Shown here piece after piece: positions 10,028 through 19,503 of a stretch of DNA of 64,000 nucleotides (position 1 is its first letter; each line of letters begins with the position of its first letter). The DNA lies in the NCBI RefSeq assembly GCF_010748935.1, contig NZ_CP048796.1, positions 2,607,001 through 2,671,000 of the forward strand, read 5' to 3'. The notes beneath the pieces were generated by a model. It saw nothing but the letters and a program-made list of their open reading frames with translations. It was not told the DNA's origin and made no database searches. The position numbers and the translations under genes were made by a program. Origin of the DNA: Providencia vermicola. Its GTDB lineage: Bacteria > Pseudomonadota > Gammaproteobacteria > Enterobacterales > Enterobacteriaceae.

Positions 10028-10462
10028 CTACAAATCTCCTTGTAATCTTAAGATATTTTTTTCTAGCTTTAACAATAGAACGGATAATTGACCAAGCTCA
10101 TCTTGAGATATATTGCCTAAAATTTCTTTCCGTGTGTTATCAATAACTTCATCTACTTTCTTAATAAAAGGTTCAGACTCCTCCGTTAACTTTATTCTTT
10201 TCGCACGTCTATCATTGACACAAGTGTGTCGAGATATCAGTTTTTTTTCTTCTAACTGATCAAGTGTTCTCACTAATGATGGCTGCTCAATACCGATAGC
10301 TTTTGCGAGTTGAATTTGAGACTGTTCAGGTGGTAATTGACTAATATTGTGCAATGTAATCCAATGCGTTTGCGTTAACTTAAGCGGTTTCAAACGATGA
10401 TCAATGAGTGATCTCCACATGCGTACCACACGTGATAAATCAGTTCCTATTTGTGACTCCAA
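10028..10462 (-). CDS. slyA: MarR-family transcriptional regulator SlyA/RovA
   Basis: Dimeric winged-helix regulator that commonly relieves H-NS silencing of horizontally acquired and virulence genes. I choose the TTG start at 10462 ([17 protein letters not shown], 144 residues): AGGAGG lies a few bases upstream and the protein then aligns from its first residue with Yersinia RovA and SlyA, which as I recall also use TTG. The upstream ATG at 10510 would add a family-atypical 16-residue extension. The winged helix is strongly conserved ([20 protein letters not shown] and [10 protein letters not shown]). In E. coli slyA is divergent from slyB; here both lie in an AT-rich block. Confidence 0.95.
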   Translation of the reverse strand: MESQIGTDLSRVVRMWRSLIDHRLKPLKLTQTHWITLHNISQLPPEQSQIQLAKAIGIEQPSLVRTLDQLEEKKLISRHTCVNDRRAKRIKLTEESEPFIKKVDEVIDNTRKEILGNISQDELGQLSVLLLKLEKNILRLQGDL

Positions 10463-11005
10463 TGTTCCCTCCTTATATAACACTATTCTGCCTAACAAAT
10501 ATACAACCAATAAATTATTTTTTAAATTATATATTCACTCCCTCTCGCTATGACAACTAATTATTAAAAATAACCATGATAAATACCCATTTATGGTCAT
10601 AGTCAATCATTTGATTTGTGATTTCCATCATAAATCAAATTCAATTTTCTTATATATTAAATATCATTTTATTCACTAATATGAACTCTCAATTATCTTG
10701 TTAATAAGAATAGCCTTACTCTTCTTTCAAATCTATCTATTTTAACCCTTATAGTAATTACAATTAACAATAAAAAAAACAATTCCAAATTACTTCTTAA
10801 AAAACAATTAAATATAGTTATTCTTAAAATCATGCTATTTTTAATCACCGACACTTTATTTAATAATTATTTTGAATAACTAAAATTTAATTGAAGAATA
10901 TGTGTGGTTATTAACTTTTTTGAATTAATTAGAATTGAAATTAATTATATTCGAATAAAATTTACTTTTTAAAATAGTTACTCTCTATTTCAGTTTAGAT
11001 ATCGA
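10463..11005. other. AT-rich spacer upstream of slyA
   Basis: More than 500 bases with extreme A/T content and no protein-like frame. It must include the slyA promoter (minus strand) near 10470-10600. AT tracts of this kind are typical H-NS binding regions; that is an inference from composition only. E. coli has ydhIJK near slyA; these are absent. Confidence 0.5.
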
Positions 11006-11245
11006 CTAAAACAGCTCTTGTTGCGTTGAAGGTGGCTCATCTTTTTGTGTTTTAACCGAGATTGAACGAAGGTAGCGCTGGCGACATAAACGTAGAATAT
11101 TGCGTTTTTGGCTATCTGTAAATTTTAACCACTGAAAGCGTTCTTCCCTCGAACGAAAACAGCCTCGACAATAACCTTGTTCATTGGTTTGACAAATTCC
11201 ACGACAAGGGCTTTGAATTTCAAAAAACTCGAGTTGCTCCGCCAT
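11006..11245 (-). CDS. DUF1289 family protein, YdhL-like
   Basis: Small cytoplasmic protein of 79 residues with the DUF1289 Cys pattern (SPCRGICQTNEQGYCRGCFR, residues about 13-32) followed by a basic region. E. coli YdhL belongs to this family and is a slyA neighbour. The four Cys suggest metal or iron-sulfur binding, but the function is unknown to me. Confidence 0.88.
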   Translation of the reverse strand: MAEQLEFFEIQSPCRGICQTNEQGYCRGCFRSREERFQWLKFTDSQKRNILRLCRQRYLRSISVKTQKDEPPSTQQELF

Positions 11246-11415
11246 ATTGATATCACCTAACTAAAAACACCCATTAATGATATACTCCATGAATTAGATT
11301 ATATCTACTATTTGGTTAATAAATAAACCTATTTCATTGTGTTCGATCCTATAGGTGCGTTATATTGATCGTTAAACGATTCAGTTTCACTTAGTTACTT
11401 TTAAGGGAGTTCTTT

Positions 11416-11823
11416 ATGCGCTTACTACATACTATGTTACGTGTGACAGATATGCAGCGTTCAATAGATTTTTATACTAAGGTTTTGGGTATGCGTCTAC
11501 TGCGTACCAGTGAAAACCCTGAGTATAAATATTCGTTGGCATTCGTCGGTTACAGTGACGAAAGTGAAGGTGCAGTCATTGAGCTAACCTATAACTGGGG
11601 TGTTGATAGCTACGAGATGGGAACCGCTTTTGGCCATATTGCGCTTGGTGTCGATAATGTTGCTCAAACCTGCGAAGATATTCGTCACGCGGGTGGTAAC
11701 GTCACTCGAGAAGCAGGCCCTGTAAAAGGGGGCAGCACGATTATTGCTTTTGTTGAAGATCCCGATGGCTACAAAATCGAGTTGATTGAAAATAAAAGTG
11801 CCAGTAAAGGCCTAGGTAATTAA
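11416..11823 (+). CDS. gloA: Lactoylglutathione lyase (glyoxalase I)
   Basis: Converts the hemithioacetal of methylglyoxal and glutathione to S-lactoylglutathione. 135 residues, as in E. coli. The metal ligands (Ni2+ in the E. coli enzyme) are recognisable: His5 (MRLLH), the Glu in [10 protein letters not shown], the His in FGHIAL and the Glu in YKIELIE. Strong GGAG ribosome site. In E. coli nemRA precede gloA; they are missing here. Confidence 0.97.
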   Translation: MRLLHTMLRVTDMQRSIDFYTKVLGMRLLRTSENPEYKYSLAFVGYSDESEGAVIELTYNWGVDSYEMGTAFGHIALGVDNVAQTCEDIRHAGGNVTREAGPVKGGSTIIAFVEDPDGYKIELIENKSASKGLGN

Positions 11824-11941
11824 TTTACCTTGATGAGTGAATCACTAGGCAGTGTGCTTCCTGCCTAGTTTTAGTTTATCTGCAAAATTTTTTTGGCTTT
11901 GGCATAATAGCCACTAACCAGAAACCTAATATAAAAACCTA

Positions 11942-12583
11942 ATGTCTGATAAAAATAATCCCAATGCACTCGTTAACCGCTTCAGAGGATACTATCCTGT
12001 CGTCATTGATGTGGAAACGGGTGGGTTTAACGCCAAAACGGATGGCCTACTTGAAATTGCCGCCATTACTTTAAAAATGGATAAAGACGGCTGGTTATCC
12101 CCTGATGAGACCTTACATTTTCATGTAGAACCCTTTGAGGGAGCAAATTTAGAACCAACAGCTTTAGCCTTCACCGGCATTGATCCCACTAACCCTTTAC
12201 GTGGTGCAGTTAGTGAATACGACGCTTTGCACGCTATTTTTAAAATGGTACGCAAAGGAATGAAAGCTACCGATTGTAATCGAGCCATTATTGTTGCTCA
12301 TAATGCGACATTCGATCATAGTTTTGTCATGAATGCAGCTGAACGTGCAGGCTTAAAACGTAATCCATTCCATCCATTTGCCACATTCGATACTGCGGCA
12401 TTAAGTGGTCTGGTTTTCGGACAAACGATTTTAGCGAAAGCTTGTGTGACAGCGGGTATTCCATTTGATGGCAAGCAAGCTCACGGGGCCTTATATGATA
12501 CGAATCGTACCGCTCTGTTGTTCTGTGAATTAGTAAATAAATGGAAAAAACTAGGTGGTTGGCCACTCGCAGAGCAAGAGTAA
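11942..12583 (+). CDS. rnt: Ribonuclease T
   Basis: DEDDh 3'-5' exoribonuclease that trims tRNA and stable RNA 3' ends. 213 residues. Active-site residues are visible: Asp23 and Glu25 in VVIDVETGG, the mid-protein Asp in HNATFDHSF, and the His and Asp of [13 protein letters not shown]. coli has lhr after rnt; here grxD follows directly, convergently, across a shared terminator. Confidence 0.97.
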   Translation: MSDKNNPNALVNRFRGYYPVVIDVETGGFNAKTDGLLEIAAITLKMDKDGWLSPDETLHFHVEPFEGANLEPTALAFTGIDPTNPLRGAVSEYDALHAIFKMVRKGMKATDCNRAIIVAHNATFDHSFVMNAAERAGLKRNPFHPFATFDTAALSGLVFGQTILAKACVTAGIPFDGKQAHGALYDTNRTALLFCELVNKWKKLGGWPLAEQE

Positions 12584-12610
12584 CCCCCCCTTAAGCCCCT
12601 TAAGATACAA

Positions 12611-12654
12611 AAAAACCGCATTAGCTTAACCTATGGGGCTAATACGGTTTTTTA
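12611..12654. terminator. Bidirectional terminator between rnt and grxD
   Basis: Stem AAACCGcATTAGC (12613-12625) with GCTAATaCGGTTT (12638-12650), flanked by an A run on the left and a T run on the right, so it can stop transcripts from both convergent genes. Confidence 0.9.
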
Positions 12655-12686
12655 GATTTACTCGGCGTTCTTAACTAAGCAGATAC

Positions 12687-13034
12687 TTACTCCGCACGAG
12701 TCTCATCCGCAGAGCGATACTTATCAGCAGTTTCTTTAATCAGTGACTGGAGTTCACCGCGCTGATACATTTCCATGATGATATCGCAACCGCCTACTAG
12801 CTCACCATCAACCCATAATTGTGGGAAAGTTGGCCAATTAGCGTATTTTGGTAGTTCTGCACGAATATCTGGATTTTGCAGAATATCGACATAAGCGAAA
12901 CGTTCACCACAAGCAGATAAAGCTTGAACTGCCTGAGCAGAAAAACCACAGCTAGGGAGCTTAGGAGAGCCTTTCATGTACAGAAGGATTGGGTTTTCTT
13001 TAATTTGGCGCTCGATTCTTTCAATTGTCGTCAT
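12687..13034 (-). CDS. grxD: Monothiol glutaredoxin Grx4
   Basis: Monothiol glutaredoxin that carries [2Fe-2S] clusters with glutathione and BolA-type partners. 115 residues, as in E. coli. The active site is CGFS with Cys29, and the glutathione-binding WPTFPQLWVDGELVGGCDI segment follows. AAGGA precedes the ATG. A 12-bp perfect hairpin lies 38 bases upstream of the start codon. Confidence 0.96.
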   Translation of the reverse strand: MTTIERIERQIKENPILLYMKGSPKLPSCGFSAQAVQALSACGERFAYVDILQNPDIRAELPKYANWPTFPQLWVDGELVGGCDIIMEMYQRGELQSLIKETADKYRSADETRAE

Positions 13035-13537
13035 TTTTACTTCCTTAGAACATGGGTGCTGATTTGCAGTCAGTCGCCATCGTCAGCCATTTTCTCAACG
13101 ATGGCGACTAAGCTAGAATATTTGACCGGAATGTTAAAACGTGATTGTTTCATACAATATGCCAGTTTTACAGGGGTATTACTATAGCACTCCAAGCTGG
13201 AAAAAGGGATTTTTTCTAGAATCCCGTTTTAAGTTACACGAACTTCCTTCAGCAAGGCAGAAAAGCGAGATCTTAAACTCTATTGATTAAGATAATTATC
13301 TCTATGATTTTAAGGTGTTTTTGTTGAAAAAATTTGGTAATATATGACGCAGAATATCCATGCCTATAACTCGGCAAGCATCTCATGCTATTATTAATCT
13401 ATTAAAGAATAAGCAAGACCGCATGAACGTTCGGTTCGTGTATAACTCATAGCAAGATATACGTATTAAATTATTTGCTCACTTTTATGAGCACCACACC
13501 CATATGTGTTGTTTTAAACGCAAACAAGGAGTACGCA
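13035..13537. other. Intergenic region grxD-sodB
   Basis: In E. coli mepH lies here; no trace of it was seen. It holds two hairpins: 13072-13083 with 13098-13109 (12-bp perfect, grxD leader side) and 13206-13211 with 13220-13225 flanked by A and T tracts. The remainder must contain the divergent grxD and sodB promoters. Confidence 0.5.
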
Positions 13538-14116
13538 ATGTCATTTGAACTTCCCGCTCTACCTTATGCTAAAAATGCGCTAGAACCTTATATCTCGGAA
13601 GAAACCTTAGAGTATCACTATGGTAAACACCATAATACCTATGTTGTTAATCTCAACAATTTAGTCAAAGGTACGGCTTTCGAAGGTAAATCACTGGAAG
13701 AGATCATCAAGACTTCAGATGCGGGTATTTTTAATAACGCCGCACAGGTTTGGAACCATACTTTTTACTGGCACTGCTTAGCACCAAATGCGGGTGGAGA
13801 ACCAACCGGTAAAGTTGCTGAAGCCATTAATAAAGCTTTTGGTTCTTTCGCTGAATTCAAACAACAGTTCACAGATGCTGCGATTAAAAATTTCGGTGCC
13901 GGTTGGACTTGGCTGGTTCAAAAAACCGATGGCAGCTTAGCTATTGTGAATACATCAAATGCGGCAACCCCTATCTCTGGTGATGATAAACCTATCCTCA
14001 CTGTCGATATTTGGGAACACGCTTATTACATTGATTACCGTAATGCGCGCCCTAAATACCTAGAGAACTTCTGGGCCTTAGTCAACTGGAAATTCGTTGA
14101 AGAAAACCTCGCTTAA
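13538..14116 (+). CDS. sodB: Superoxide dismutase [Fe]
   Basis: Cytoplasmic iron superoxide dismutase, 192 residues. Metal ligands: His27 (EYHYGKHH), the His in VWNHTFYW, and the Asp and His in DIWEHAYYIDY. The Gln in NNAAQVWNH is the Fe-SOD signature. The start at 13538 (MSFELPALPY) is preceded by AAGGAG; the upstream in-frame extension was not used. In E. coli sodB mRNA is repressed by the sRNA RyhB; I did not see enough to claim that here. Confidence 0.97.
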   Translation: MSFELPALPYAKNALEPYISEETLEYHYGKHHNTYVVNLNNLVKGTAFEGKSLEEIIKTSDAGIFNNAAQVWNHTFYWHCLAPNAGGEPTGKVAEAINKAFGSFAEFKQQFTDAAIKNFGAGWTWLVQKTDGSLAIVNTSNAATPISGDDKPILTVDIWEHAYYIDYRNARPKYLENFWALVNWKFVEENLA

Positions 14117-14139
14117 TCATTTTCTTTAGAGAATAGCTA

Positions 14140-14168
14140 AAGGGCGAGTCAATACTCGCCCTTCTTAA
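14140..14168 (+). terminator. Terminator of sodB
   Basis: Ten-base perfect stem AAGGGCGAGT / ACTCGCCCTT with a four-base loop, 24 bases past the sodB stop; the T tail is interrupted by one C. Confidence 0.85.
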
Positions 14169-14193
14169 TTTCACCTTTAATTAAACAGTAAAA

Positions 14194-14277
14194 TTAAAAA
14201 ATATGTACTGCAAAAGCAATGATCACAGCCAAAGAACCTAACGCTGCTAATAGTCCAAATTTAAAATCTGTATCCAT
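14194..14277 (-). CDS. ynhF: YnhF-like membrane microprotein (27 aa)
   Basis: Reads MDTDFKFGLLAALGSLAVII then seven more residues ending in Phe, a single hydrophobic helix after a short charged N-terminus. E. coli YnhF (29 aa, as I recall it beginning MSTDLKFSL) occupies the same position between sodB and purR and shares the start pattern M-x-T-D-x-K-F. GAGAGGGA lies upstream of the ATG. The function of YnhF is not known. Position, length and start pattern together make this convincing despite its size. Confidence 0.8.
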   Translation of the reverse strand: MDTDFKFGLLAALGSLAVIIAFAVHIF

Positions 14278-14558
14278 GAGTCCCTCTCATCATAACGAAC
14301 AGTTAACCAGCAAAATAACCATAACTTATACATGGTTAAATAAGTATGACATGACGATTTATAAAAACCAGTGTCTATATCACAGGTTATAACATCAATT
14401 ATTTCTTTTGTTTTTGCGCTAGATCAGACAAAATCGATAACTAATCGCTAAATTATTGCCAGTTAAGGCACTATGCCTCAATATGTAGGTAATATTAGGT
14501 AATTTTTTAATAAGAATTCATAACAAGACCGATTATTGGTCAGGAGTTTTTTTTTCCC

Positions 14559-15584
14559 ATGGCAACGATTAAAGATGTGGCGAAGCGCGCTGGCGTCTCC
14601 ACCACAACCGTATCCCATGTAATAAACAAAACGCGCTTCGTAGCTGATGATACTAAAGCGGCTGTTTGGGCTGCGATAAAAGAACTCAACTATTCACCGA
14701 GTGCTGTTGCTCGTAGTTTGAAAGTTAATCATACAAAATCGATTGGCCTACTCGCGACATCAAGTGAGGCGCCTTATTTTGCTGAAGTGATTGAGTCAGT
14801 CGAGAATAGTTGCTATGAGAAAGGTTATACCCTTATTTTATGTAACTCTCATAATAACTTAGGTAAGCAACAAGCTTACTTACAAATGCTTGCGCAAAAG
14901 CGTGTTGATGGGCTACTCGTCATGTGTTCTGAATATCCCGATAAACTAATCCATATGCTGGAAGATTATCGCAATATTCCTATGGTCGTCATGGACTGGG
15001 GCACTTCCCGTGGTGATTTTACCGACAGTATCATTGATAACTCTTTTCATGGCGGTTACCTCGCAGGTCGTTATTTAATTGATCGGGGTCACCGTGACAT
15101 CGGCGTGATCCCTGGCTCTTTAGAACGCAACACCGGTATTGGTCGACTGACGGGGTTTAAAAAAGCCATGGAAGAAGCGAAAGTGACTTTACGTGATGAA
15201 TGGATCGTGCAAGGCGACTTTGAACCAGAATCTGGTTATAAAGCAATGATGCAGATCTTAAGTAATAAGCAAAAACCTACTGCCGTGTTCTGTGGCGGTG
15301 ACATTATGGCGATGGGCGCAATTTGCGCTGCGGATGAGATGGGATTGCGTGTTCCTCAAGACATTTCTATCATTGGCTATGATAATGTGCGCAATGCGCG
15401 TTATTTTACTCCCGCGTTGACGACTATCCACCAGCCTAAAGAGCGTCTAGGCCAGATGGCATTCGCTATGCTGCTTGATCGTATTGTGAACAAGCGCGAA
15501 GATGCACAAACGATTGAAGTCCATCCTCGCCTAGTTGAGCGTCGTTCTGTCGCTGACGGACCATTTATTGACTACCGTCGTTAA
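14559..15584 (+). CDS. purR: Purine repressor PurR
   Basis: LacI-family repressor of purine synthesis; binds DNA with hypoxanthine or guanine as corepressor. 341 residues, as in E. coli. N-terminal helix-turn-helix [20 protein letters not shown], hinge helix SAVARSLK, then the periplasmic-binding-protein-like effector domain with [11 protein letters not shown] and [10 protein letters not shown] saw no convincing complete PUR box upstream. Confidence 0.97.
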   Translation: MATIKDVAKRAGVSTTTVSHVINKTRFVADDTKAAVWAAIKELNYSPSAVARSLKVNHTKSIGLLATSSEAPYFAEVIESVENSCYEKGYTLILCNSHNNLGKQQAYLQMLAQKRVDGLLVMCSEYPDKLIHMLEDYRNIPMVVMDWGTSRGDFTDSIIDNSFHGGYLAGRYLIDRGHRDIGVIPGSLERNTGIGRLTGFKKAMEEAKVTLRDEWIVQGDFEPESGYKAMMQILSNKQKPTAVFCGGDIMAMGAICAADEMGLRVPQDISIIGYDNVRNARYFTPALTTIHQPKERLGQMAFAMLLDRIVNKREDAQTIEVHPRLVERRSVADGPFIDYRR

Positions 15585-16490
15585 TTAAGGCGCTAACCAT
15601 TCGGCGTTGAGTGTTTCACTATCCCCAAGATATTCAAGTAACCAACTCAACGCCGGTGATGTATTCTTTTCCACCCACGTTAAACAGCAAGGACTCGGAG
15701 GGAATGGCTGAGATAGCTGCAATTGGGCTAATTTCCCCTCATCACAAAAGGGCTTTGCTCGGTGCTCAGGTACCATGCCAACACATAAGCCATTAACAAG
15801 ACATGTCATACCATTTTCCCAAAATGGCACCACTAAACGCCGCTGATTATCTAATGCCCATGTATCTCTTTTCGGCAAGTTACGTGAGGTATCTTCAAGG
15901 CATAAACTTGGGTATTCGCGCATTTGATCGTCTGTCAATTTTCCTTTTAGCTGTGCCAGAGGATGGTTTGGACTGGCCACACAACGCCATGACATAAACC
16001 CCATATCACGAAAACTATAACGCTCTCCGATGGGTGAAGCACGCGTCGCACCAATCGCAACATCAACACGCCCATCGGCGAGTGCATCCCATACGCCGTT
16101 AAACACTTCAGGATGAATATATAATTCGATATCAGGAAAATGACGATAGAAATCTAAGATCAGTTGCTCTGTTCGCTGAGGTTTGACAATACAATCTACC
16201 GCGATACTAAACTGCCCTCGCCAACCATTTGCTGCCTGTTGACATTGGTGACGCGTTTGTATCATTTTTTTGATAACGGAGCGACTTTGCTTGATGAAAA
16301 TCTCCCCTGCCTCAGTTAAGGCAACATCGCGGTGACGACGTTCAAAGATAGGTACAGCAAGCCATTCCTCTACTTGCTTAACCGTATAGCTAATTGCTGA
16401 AGGAACACGATGCAGTTCTTCCGCAGCGCCACTAAAACTTCCCGTTCTTGCAACGGCATCAATAACTTCTAGAGCATGAGCTGACCACAT
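15585..16490 (-). CDS. punR: LysR-family regulator PunR (YdhB)
   Basis: LysR regulator that in E. coli activates the purine-nucleoside transporter gene punC in response to adenosine or inosine. The start at 16490 (MWSAHALEVIDAVARTGSFS, 301 residues) matches E. coli YdhB and has AAAGG seven bases upstream; the further upstream TTG is less likely. N-terminal winged helix with HRVPSAISYTVKQ, then an effector domain with CLTWVEKNTSPALSWLLEYL. Divergent from punC across about 120 bases. Confidence 0.93.
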   Translation of the reverse strand: MWSAHALEVIDAVARTGSFSGAAEELHRVPSAISYTVKQVEEWLAVPIFERRHRDVALTEAGEIFIKQSRSVIKKMIQTRHQCQQAANGWRGQFSIAVDCIVKPQRTEQLILDFYRHFPDIELYIHPEVFNGVWDALADGRVDVAIGATRASPIGERYSFRDMGFMSWRCVASPNHPLAQLKGKLTDDQMREYPSLCLEDTSRNLPKRDTWALDNQRRLVVPFWENGMTCLVNGLCVGMVPEHRAKPFCDEGKLAQLQLSQPFPPSPCCLTWVEKNTSPALSWLLEYLGDSETLNAEWLAP

Positions 16491-16613
16491 AATGATACCT
16501 TTCAAAAATTTTGATAGCAGATTCCAAATATTACCGTTTCACAATGTAAAAATACAACCTATAAAATAGAGTCTCTGTTAACAATTATGTAAATTCTGGA
16601 TAAGTAAGCTTCC

Positions 16614-17834
16614 ATGACAAATTCTGCGACAAAAAACTCCCCAGGCTTTATGCTTTACCTTGCTGGTTTGAGTATGCTTGGTTTTTTAGCCATCGATATG
16701 TACCTGCCTGCATTTGGTTCAATGCAAACGGCATTAAACACTTCTGAAGGTGCGATTAGTGCTTCTTTGAGCATTTTCTTAGCTGGTTTTGCCTTTGCAC
16801 AACTTTTGTGGGGGCCATTATCTGACAAACTGGGACGCAAACCGATATTGATCGCAGGTTTATCGTTATTCATTGTGAGCTGTTTAGGCATTTTATGGGT
16901 AACGGATGCGACTCAACTCCTTATTTTGCGTTTTTTACAAGCGGTTGGCGTCTGTAGTGCGGCTGTGCTCTGGCAAGCTCTGGTCATTGACCGCTATGAT
17001 GCTGCGAGCACTCAAAAAGTCTTTGCTTCGATTATGCCTTTAGTGGCTCTTTCTCCGGCTTTAGCACCGTTATTAGGTGCATGGGTTCTTGAACATTATG
17101 ATTGGGAAATTATTTTTATTGTCTTAATGGCTGTTGGTATTTTATTGTTAATTCCAACCCTGTTATTGAAAAAGAATCCTTCAAAAGACATGACGGTGGA
17201 TTCCCATGACCAAGAATCTATTTCGTTTTTAAAACTACTGGGTTCACGTATCTATAGTGGTAACGTGTTAGTCTACGCTTCATGTAGTGCGGGTTTTTTT
17301 GCTTGGTTAACAGGTTCACCATTTATTTTAAGAAATATGGGTTTTAACCCTGCTGATATTGGTTTGAGCTACATCCCACAAACGCTAGCATTTATTATTG
17401 GTGGTTATGGCTGCCGTTTTCTATTAATCAAAATTCGTGCTGAAATATTATTTCCATTACTGTTGGTCGGTTATGCGGTGAGCATGTCGATACTCTTTTT
17501 GATGGCGATATACACAACACCGAGCCTCACCATGATCTTAATTCCATTCTGTTTTATGGCAGCAATGAATGGGGCGTCTTATCCAATCGCGGTGTCAAAA
17601 GCACTCAATACCTATCCACAGGCTAGCGGTAAAGCCGCTGCATTACAAAATGCTTTGCAACTTGGTTTATGTTTTTTAGCCAGTTTATTGGTTTCAGCGT
17701 TACCTTTCGATCCTTTATTATCGACAACCGGTGTCATGGCGGTGACCATCATACCGATGGTTATTGGTTATTTTATGCAATATACAAAAGATTGCACCAA
17801 ACAGACTAATGAAAGAACAAGTTATCAGAATTAA
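16614..17834 (+). CDS. punC: MFS purine nucleoside transporter PunC (YdhC)
   Basis: Major facilitator with 12 predicted membrane helices, Bcr/CflA-type drug:proton antiporter family; 406 residues. Motif A is present between helices 2 and 3 (WGPLSDKLGRKP). It is divergent from punR, the E. coli arrangement in which PunR activates punC; there the transporter handles adenosine and related nucleosides. Function here is inferred from sequence and neighbour. Confidence 0.92.
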   Translation: MTNSATKNSPGFMLYLAGLSMLGFLAIDMYLPAFGSMQTALNTSEGAISASLSIFLAGFAFAQLLWGPLSDKLGRKPILIAGLSLFIVSCLGILWVTDATQLLILRFLQAVGVCSAAVLWQALVIDRYDAASTQKVFASIMPLVALSPALAPLLGAWVLEHYDWEIIFIVLMAVGILLLIPTLLLKKNPSKDMTVDSHDQESISFLKLLGSRIYSGNVLVYASCSAGFFAWLTGSPFILRNMGFNPADIGLSYIPQTLAFIIGGYGCRFLLIKIRAEILFPLLLVGYAVSMSILFLMAIYTTPSLTMILIPFCFMAAMNGASYPIAVSKALNTYPQASGKAAALQNALQLGLCFLASLLVSALPFDPLLSTTGVMAVTIIPMVIGYFMQYTKDCTKQTNERTSYQN

Positions 17835-17848
17835 CAACCTGTTAACTC

Positions 17849-17877
17849 ATCAGCCACTGCTTTGTCGTGGCTGATTT
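17849..17877 (+). terminator. Terminator of punC
   Basis: Nine-base perfect stem ATCAGCCAC / GTGGCTGAT, 14 bases after the punC stop, with a short T tail. Confidence 0.75.
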
Positions 17878-18196
17878 CCTCAAAAAACCCTCTTCCGACC
17901 ATCTTTCTATGATTATCCACACCTTATCTGATACTCTAATTCAGTGTTATCGCTTAAAATTCTCCTTTTTTACCAAAAGTGACATTTTTCGCCATTGTTA
18001 AATAAAATTATCACTTCTATACTCGGATAATACTTAGTCCGAAGTGATTTTTGAGTTAATACGATATTCATGGTTTAAACTCAGGGCGCGACGGTATAAA
18101 TGCGTTCCTGTCTTTGTGAAGCAATTCTTCGCAATCCTACACCTTCAGCAAGCTGAAATTCTATCTCAAAAACCTTCATCTCAAGTTGGAGAGCAT
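17878..18196 (+). other. Leader and promoter region of cfa
   Basis: About 320 bases without a separate gene. The frame of cfa stays open upstream to 18044, but the residues do not match the family and the ribosome site favours 18197. E. coli cfa has two promoters and a long leader; a comparable layout is likely here but I could not fix the promoters. Confidence 0.5.
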
Positions 18197-19345
18197 ATGA
18201 GCACTTGTGTAGATGAAACCAAAACTAAAGTTTCTAATTGGCAAAGAATCGCAGAATCTTTATTAAATCAAGCTGGAATTGAAATAAACGGCTCTAGACC
18301 GTTCGACATCCAAATACATAATACTGATTTTTATAAAAGGGTTCTGCAAAAAGGTTCTCTCGGTCTAGGCGAGAGTTACATGGACGGTTGGTGGGACTGT
18401 GAACGCTTGGATATCTTTTTTTATAAAGTTTTAAAAGCCAAGCTTGATACAAAGCTGCCAAATAACCTCACAGATATCATGAAAATCGCCATGGCGCGCC
18501 TACGAAATTTGCAAACAGAAAAACGCTCTTGGATTGTTGGGGAAGAACATTATGATTTGGGAAATGATCTTTTTACCCTAATGCTAGATCCTTATATGCA
18601 ATATTCTTGTGGCTATTGGAATCATGCAACGACACTTGAGCAAGCACAAGAAAATAAATTAGATTTAATCTGTCGCAAATTGCAAATTGAGCCGGGTATG
18701 CGTCTGTTAGATATTGGATGCGGATGGGGTGGCCTAAGTGCTTATGCTGCACGCCATTATGGCGCATCTGTTACCGGTGTTACCATTTCTAAAGAACAAC
18801 AAAAATTGGCTCAAGAACGTTGCGCTGGCCTAGATGTTAATATTATTTTGCAAGACTATCGCGAACTAAATGATAAATTCGATCGTATCGTTTCTGTCGG
18901 TATGTTCGAACATGTTGGACCTAAAAATTATGCAACCTATTTTGATGTAGCACGCCGCAATATTAAAGACGATGGCTTATTTTTGTTACATACCATTGGC
19001 TCTAATAAAAATAAGGTAAATGTCGACTCATGGATCGGTAAATATATATTCCCCAATGGCGTACTTCCTTCCATTCAAAATATAGGTCAATCCAGTGAAG
19101 GAAAATTTGTCATGGAAGATTGGCATAATTTTGGTGCTGATTATGACAAAACGCTCATGGCTTGGTATGAGCGCTTTTTAAATAGCTGGCCTGAATTAAG
19201 CGAGAATTATACGCCTCGCTTTAAACGTATGTTTAGCTATTATTTAAATTCCTGTGCTGGTGCTTTTCGAGCCAGAGATATTCAGCTATGGCAAATTCTC
19301 TGGAGCCCCAATGGGGTCAGCGGCGGAATGAGAGTACCACGTTAA
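18197..19345 (+). CDS. cfa: Cyclopropane-fatty-acyl-phospholipid synthase
   Basis: Methylates cis double bonds of membrane phospholipids using S-adenosylmethionine. Starting at 18197 (MSTCVDETKTKVSNWQRIAE) gives 382 residues, exactly the E. coli length, with GGAGA upstream. N-terminal lipid-binding region GSLGLGESYMDGWWDCERLD, SAM-binding motif LLDIGCGWGGLSAYAA, and the conserved SVGMFEHVGPKNY. Followed by a strong terminator. Confidence 0.97.
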   Translation: MSTCVDETKTKVSNWQRIAESLLNQAGIEINGSRPFDIQIHNTDFYKRVLQKGSLGLGESYMDGWWDCERLDIFFYKVLKAKLDTKLPNNLTDIMKIAMARLRNLQTEKRSWIVGEEHYDLGNDLFTLMLDPYMQYSCGYWNHATTLEQAQENKLDLICRKLQIEPGMRLLDIGCGWGGLSAYAARHYGASVTGVTISKEQQKLAQERCAGLDVNIILQDYRELNDKFDRIVSVGMFEHVGPKNYATYFDVARRNIKDDGLFLLHTIGSNKNKVNVDSWIGKYIFPNGVLPSIQNIGQSSEGKFVMEDWHNFGADYDKTLMAWYERFLNSWPELSENYTPRFKRMFSYYLNSCAGAFRARDIQLWQILWSPNGVSGGMRVPR

Positions 19346-19376
19346 TTAACCAAGCGAGTATTCTTTAAAACCGTCG

Positions 19377-19420
19377 TTAAGGCTCTATTATTGAGAAAAA
19401 ATCTCTTGATAGAGCCTTAA
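19377..19420. terminator. Terminator of cfa
   Basis: Twelve-base perfect stem TTAAGGCTCTAT / ATAGAGCCTTAA (19377-19388 with 19409-19420), 31 bases after the cfa stop. Confidence 0.85.
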
Positions 19421-19503
19421 TTTCGTCGTGAGTATTAATTTATTAGTCTTTCGACTAAAAAACGTTATTATATGTTATCTTAATAACTCTTTACGTATAG
19501 ACT

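Noticed and set aside
13285..13310. Fur-box-like GATAATTATC upstream of sodB
   Set aside because: Only one hexamer of the Fur pattern fits well; the others have two or more mismatches.
18044..18196. 51-residue upstream extension of cfa
   Set aside because: Does not match the family N-terminus; GGAGA before the ATG at 18197 and the resulting 382-residue length fix the start there.
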